29,418 nt of DNA from IMG/VR virus record IMGVR_UViG_3300042865_001583, positions 1-29,418 of that record; one strand, given 5' to 3'. The notes beneath the pieces are model-generated. The model was not told where the DNA came from. It ran no database searches and saw only the letters and a program-made list of their open reading frames with translations. Below are positions 29,244-29,418 of this stretch, piece by piece; the first letter of the stretch is position 1; each line of letters begins with the position of its first letter. The translations under genes and the position numbers were made by a program. The DNA comes from a virus.

Positions 29244-29418
29244 AGTCGCTGTCGGGGGCGATGTATGTGTGCTGTTCGTCCAAGATCACAAGCGAAGGCT
29301 TCACGCCGGACAACGCGACATTCGTCTCCAATGAGACGATGCCGCGATGCCGACGGATCCGCGCCTTGCCACCATCGGTGTACGTCCGACCAAATGATAG
29401 CGTGACCACGTTGCTCAT
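29236..29418 (-). CDS. small phage hypothetical protein at the window edge
   Basis: 60 residues; its ATG is the last triplet of the window, so upstream signals cannot be seen and a longer start is possible. It is beta-rich: NVVTLSFGRTYTDGGKARIR, then a RGIVSLETNVALSGVKPSLV section, then an acidic end (PDSDCA). It looks like a small single-domain protein. It overlaps the HNH start by eight bases and so belongs to the same operon. No family recognised; it may be the last early/middle gene before the packaging module. Confidence 0.6.
   Translation of the reverse strand: MSNVVTLSFGRTYTDGGKARIRRHRGIVSLETNVALSGVKPSLVILDEQHTYIAPDSDCA

Noticed and set aside
4144-29418. The gene set as a gene transfer agent
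   Set aside because: The holin resembles the GTA type, but a ClpP-type protease, P27/HK97 terminase pair, HNH nuclease, G-T frameshift and 1682-residue tape measure fit an ordinary siphophage prophage better.

Overview
The window looks like chromosomal DNA of an alphaproteobacterium, most likely Bradyrhizobium or a close relative such as Rhodopseudomonas. The GC content is high. A near-perfect EcfG-type general-stress promoter (GGAAC-N17-CGTT) lies at 1058-1083, and the small hypothetical proteins on the left resemble families I associate with that group. This is recognition by eye, not a database result.

Positions 1-4031 are a host-like or junction region of short genes, mostly on the + strand. 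They include an exported Gly/Ser-rich protein, several small hypotheticals, a CxxC zinc-ribbon protein, an overlapping three-gene cluster (3078-3777) and one small minus-strand gene interrupted by an in-frame TAG (1945-2094). No integrase, tRNA or att repeat could be identified, so the exact prophage edge is unknown. It probably lies near the three-hairpin terminator block at 4037-4139.

Positions 4144-29418 are the late half of a lambda/HK97-like siphophage prophage, transcribed almost entirely on the minus strand (right to left). In transcription order the genes are: a 60-aa gene, an HNH endonuclease, terminase small and large subunits, portal, ClpP-type head protease, HK97-fold capsid, a small acidic protein, connector, head-closure and tail-terminator genes. 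Then come the tail tube, tail assembly chaperones G and G-T (made by a -1 frameshift at GGGAAAC), a 1682-aa tape measure, several tail-tip genes including a 20-residue-repeat protein, and a tail fibre. A lysis block ends the operon: GH19 endolysin, holin-like membrane protein, two more membrane proteins and an RlpA-like protein. The operon ends at a strong minus-strand terminator.

One small accessory island (6956-7774) interrupts the operon between tail fibre and endolysin. It holds opposite-strand mini-genes, a ribbon-helix-helix regulator and three related palindromic sites around a consensus-like + strand promoter.

The most notable points are the correctly phased frameshift site, the 280-bp out-of-frame overlap of endolysin and holin, the signal-peptide-like N terminus on the capsid protein, the RHH/operator island, the repeat-built tail protein that shares its N terminus with the next gene, and the amber-interrupted host gene.
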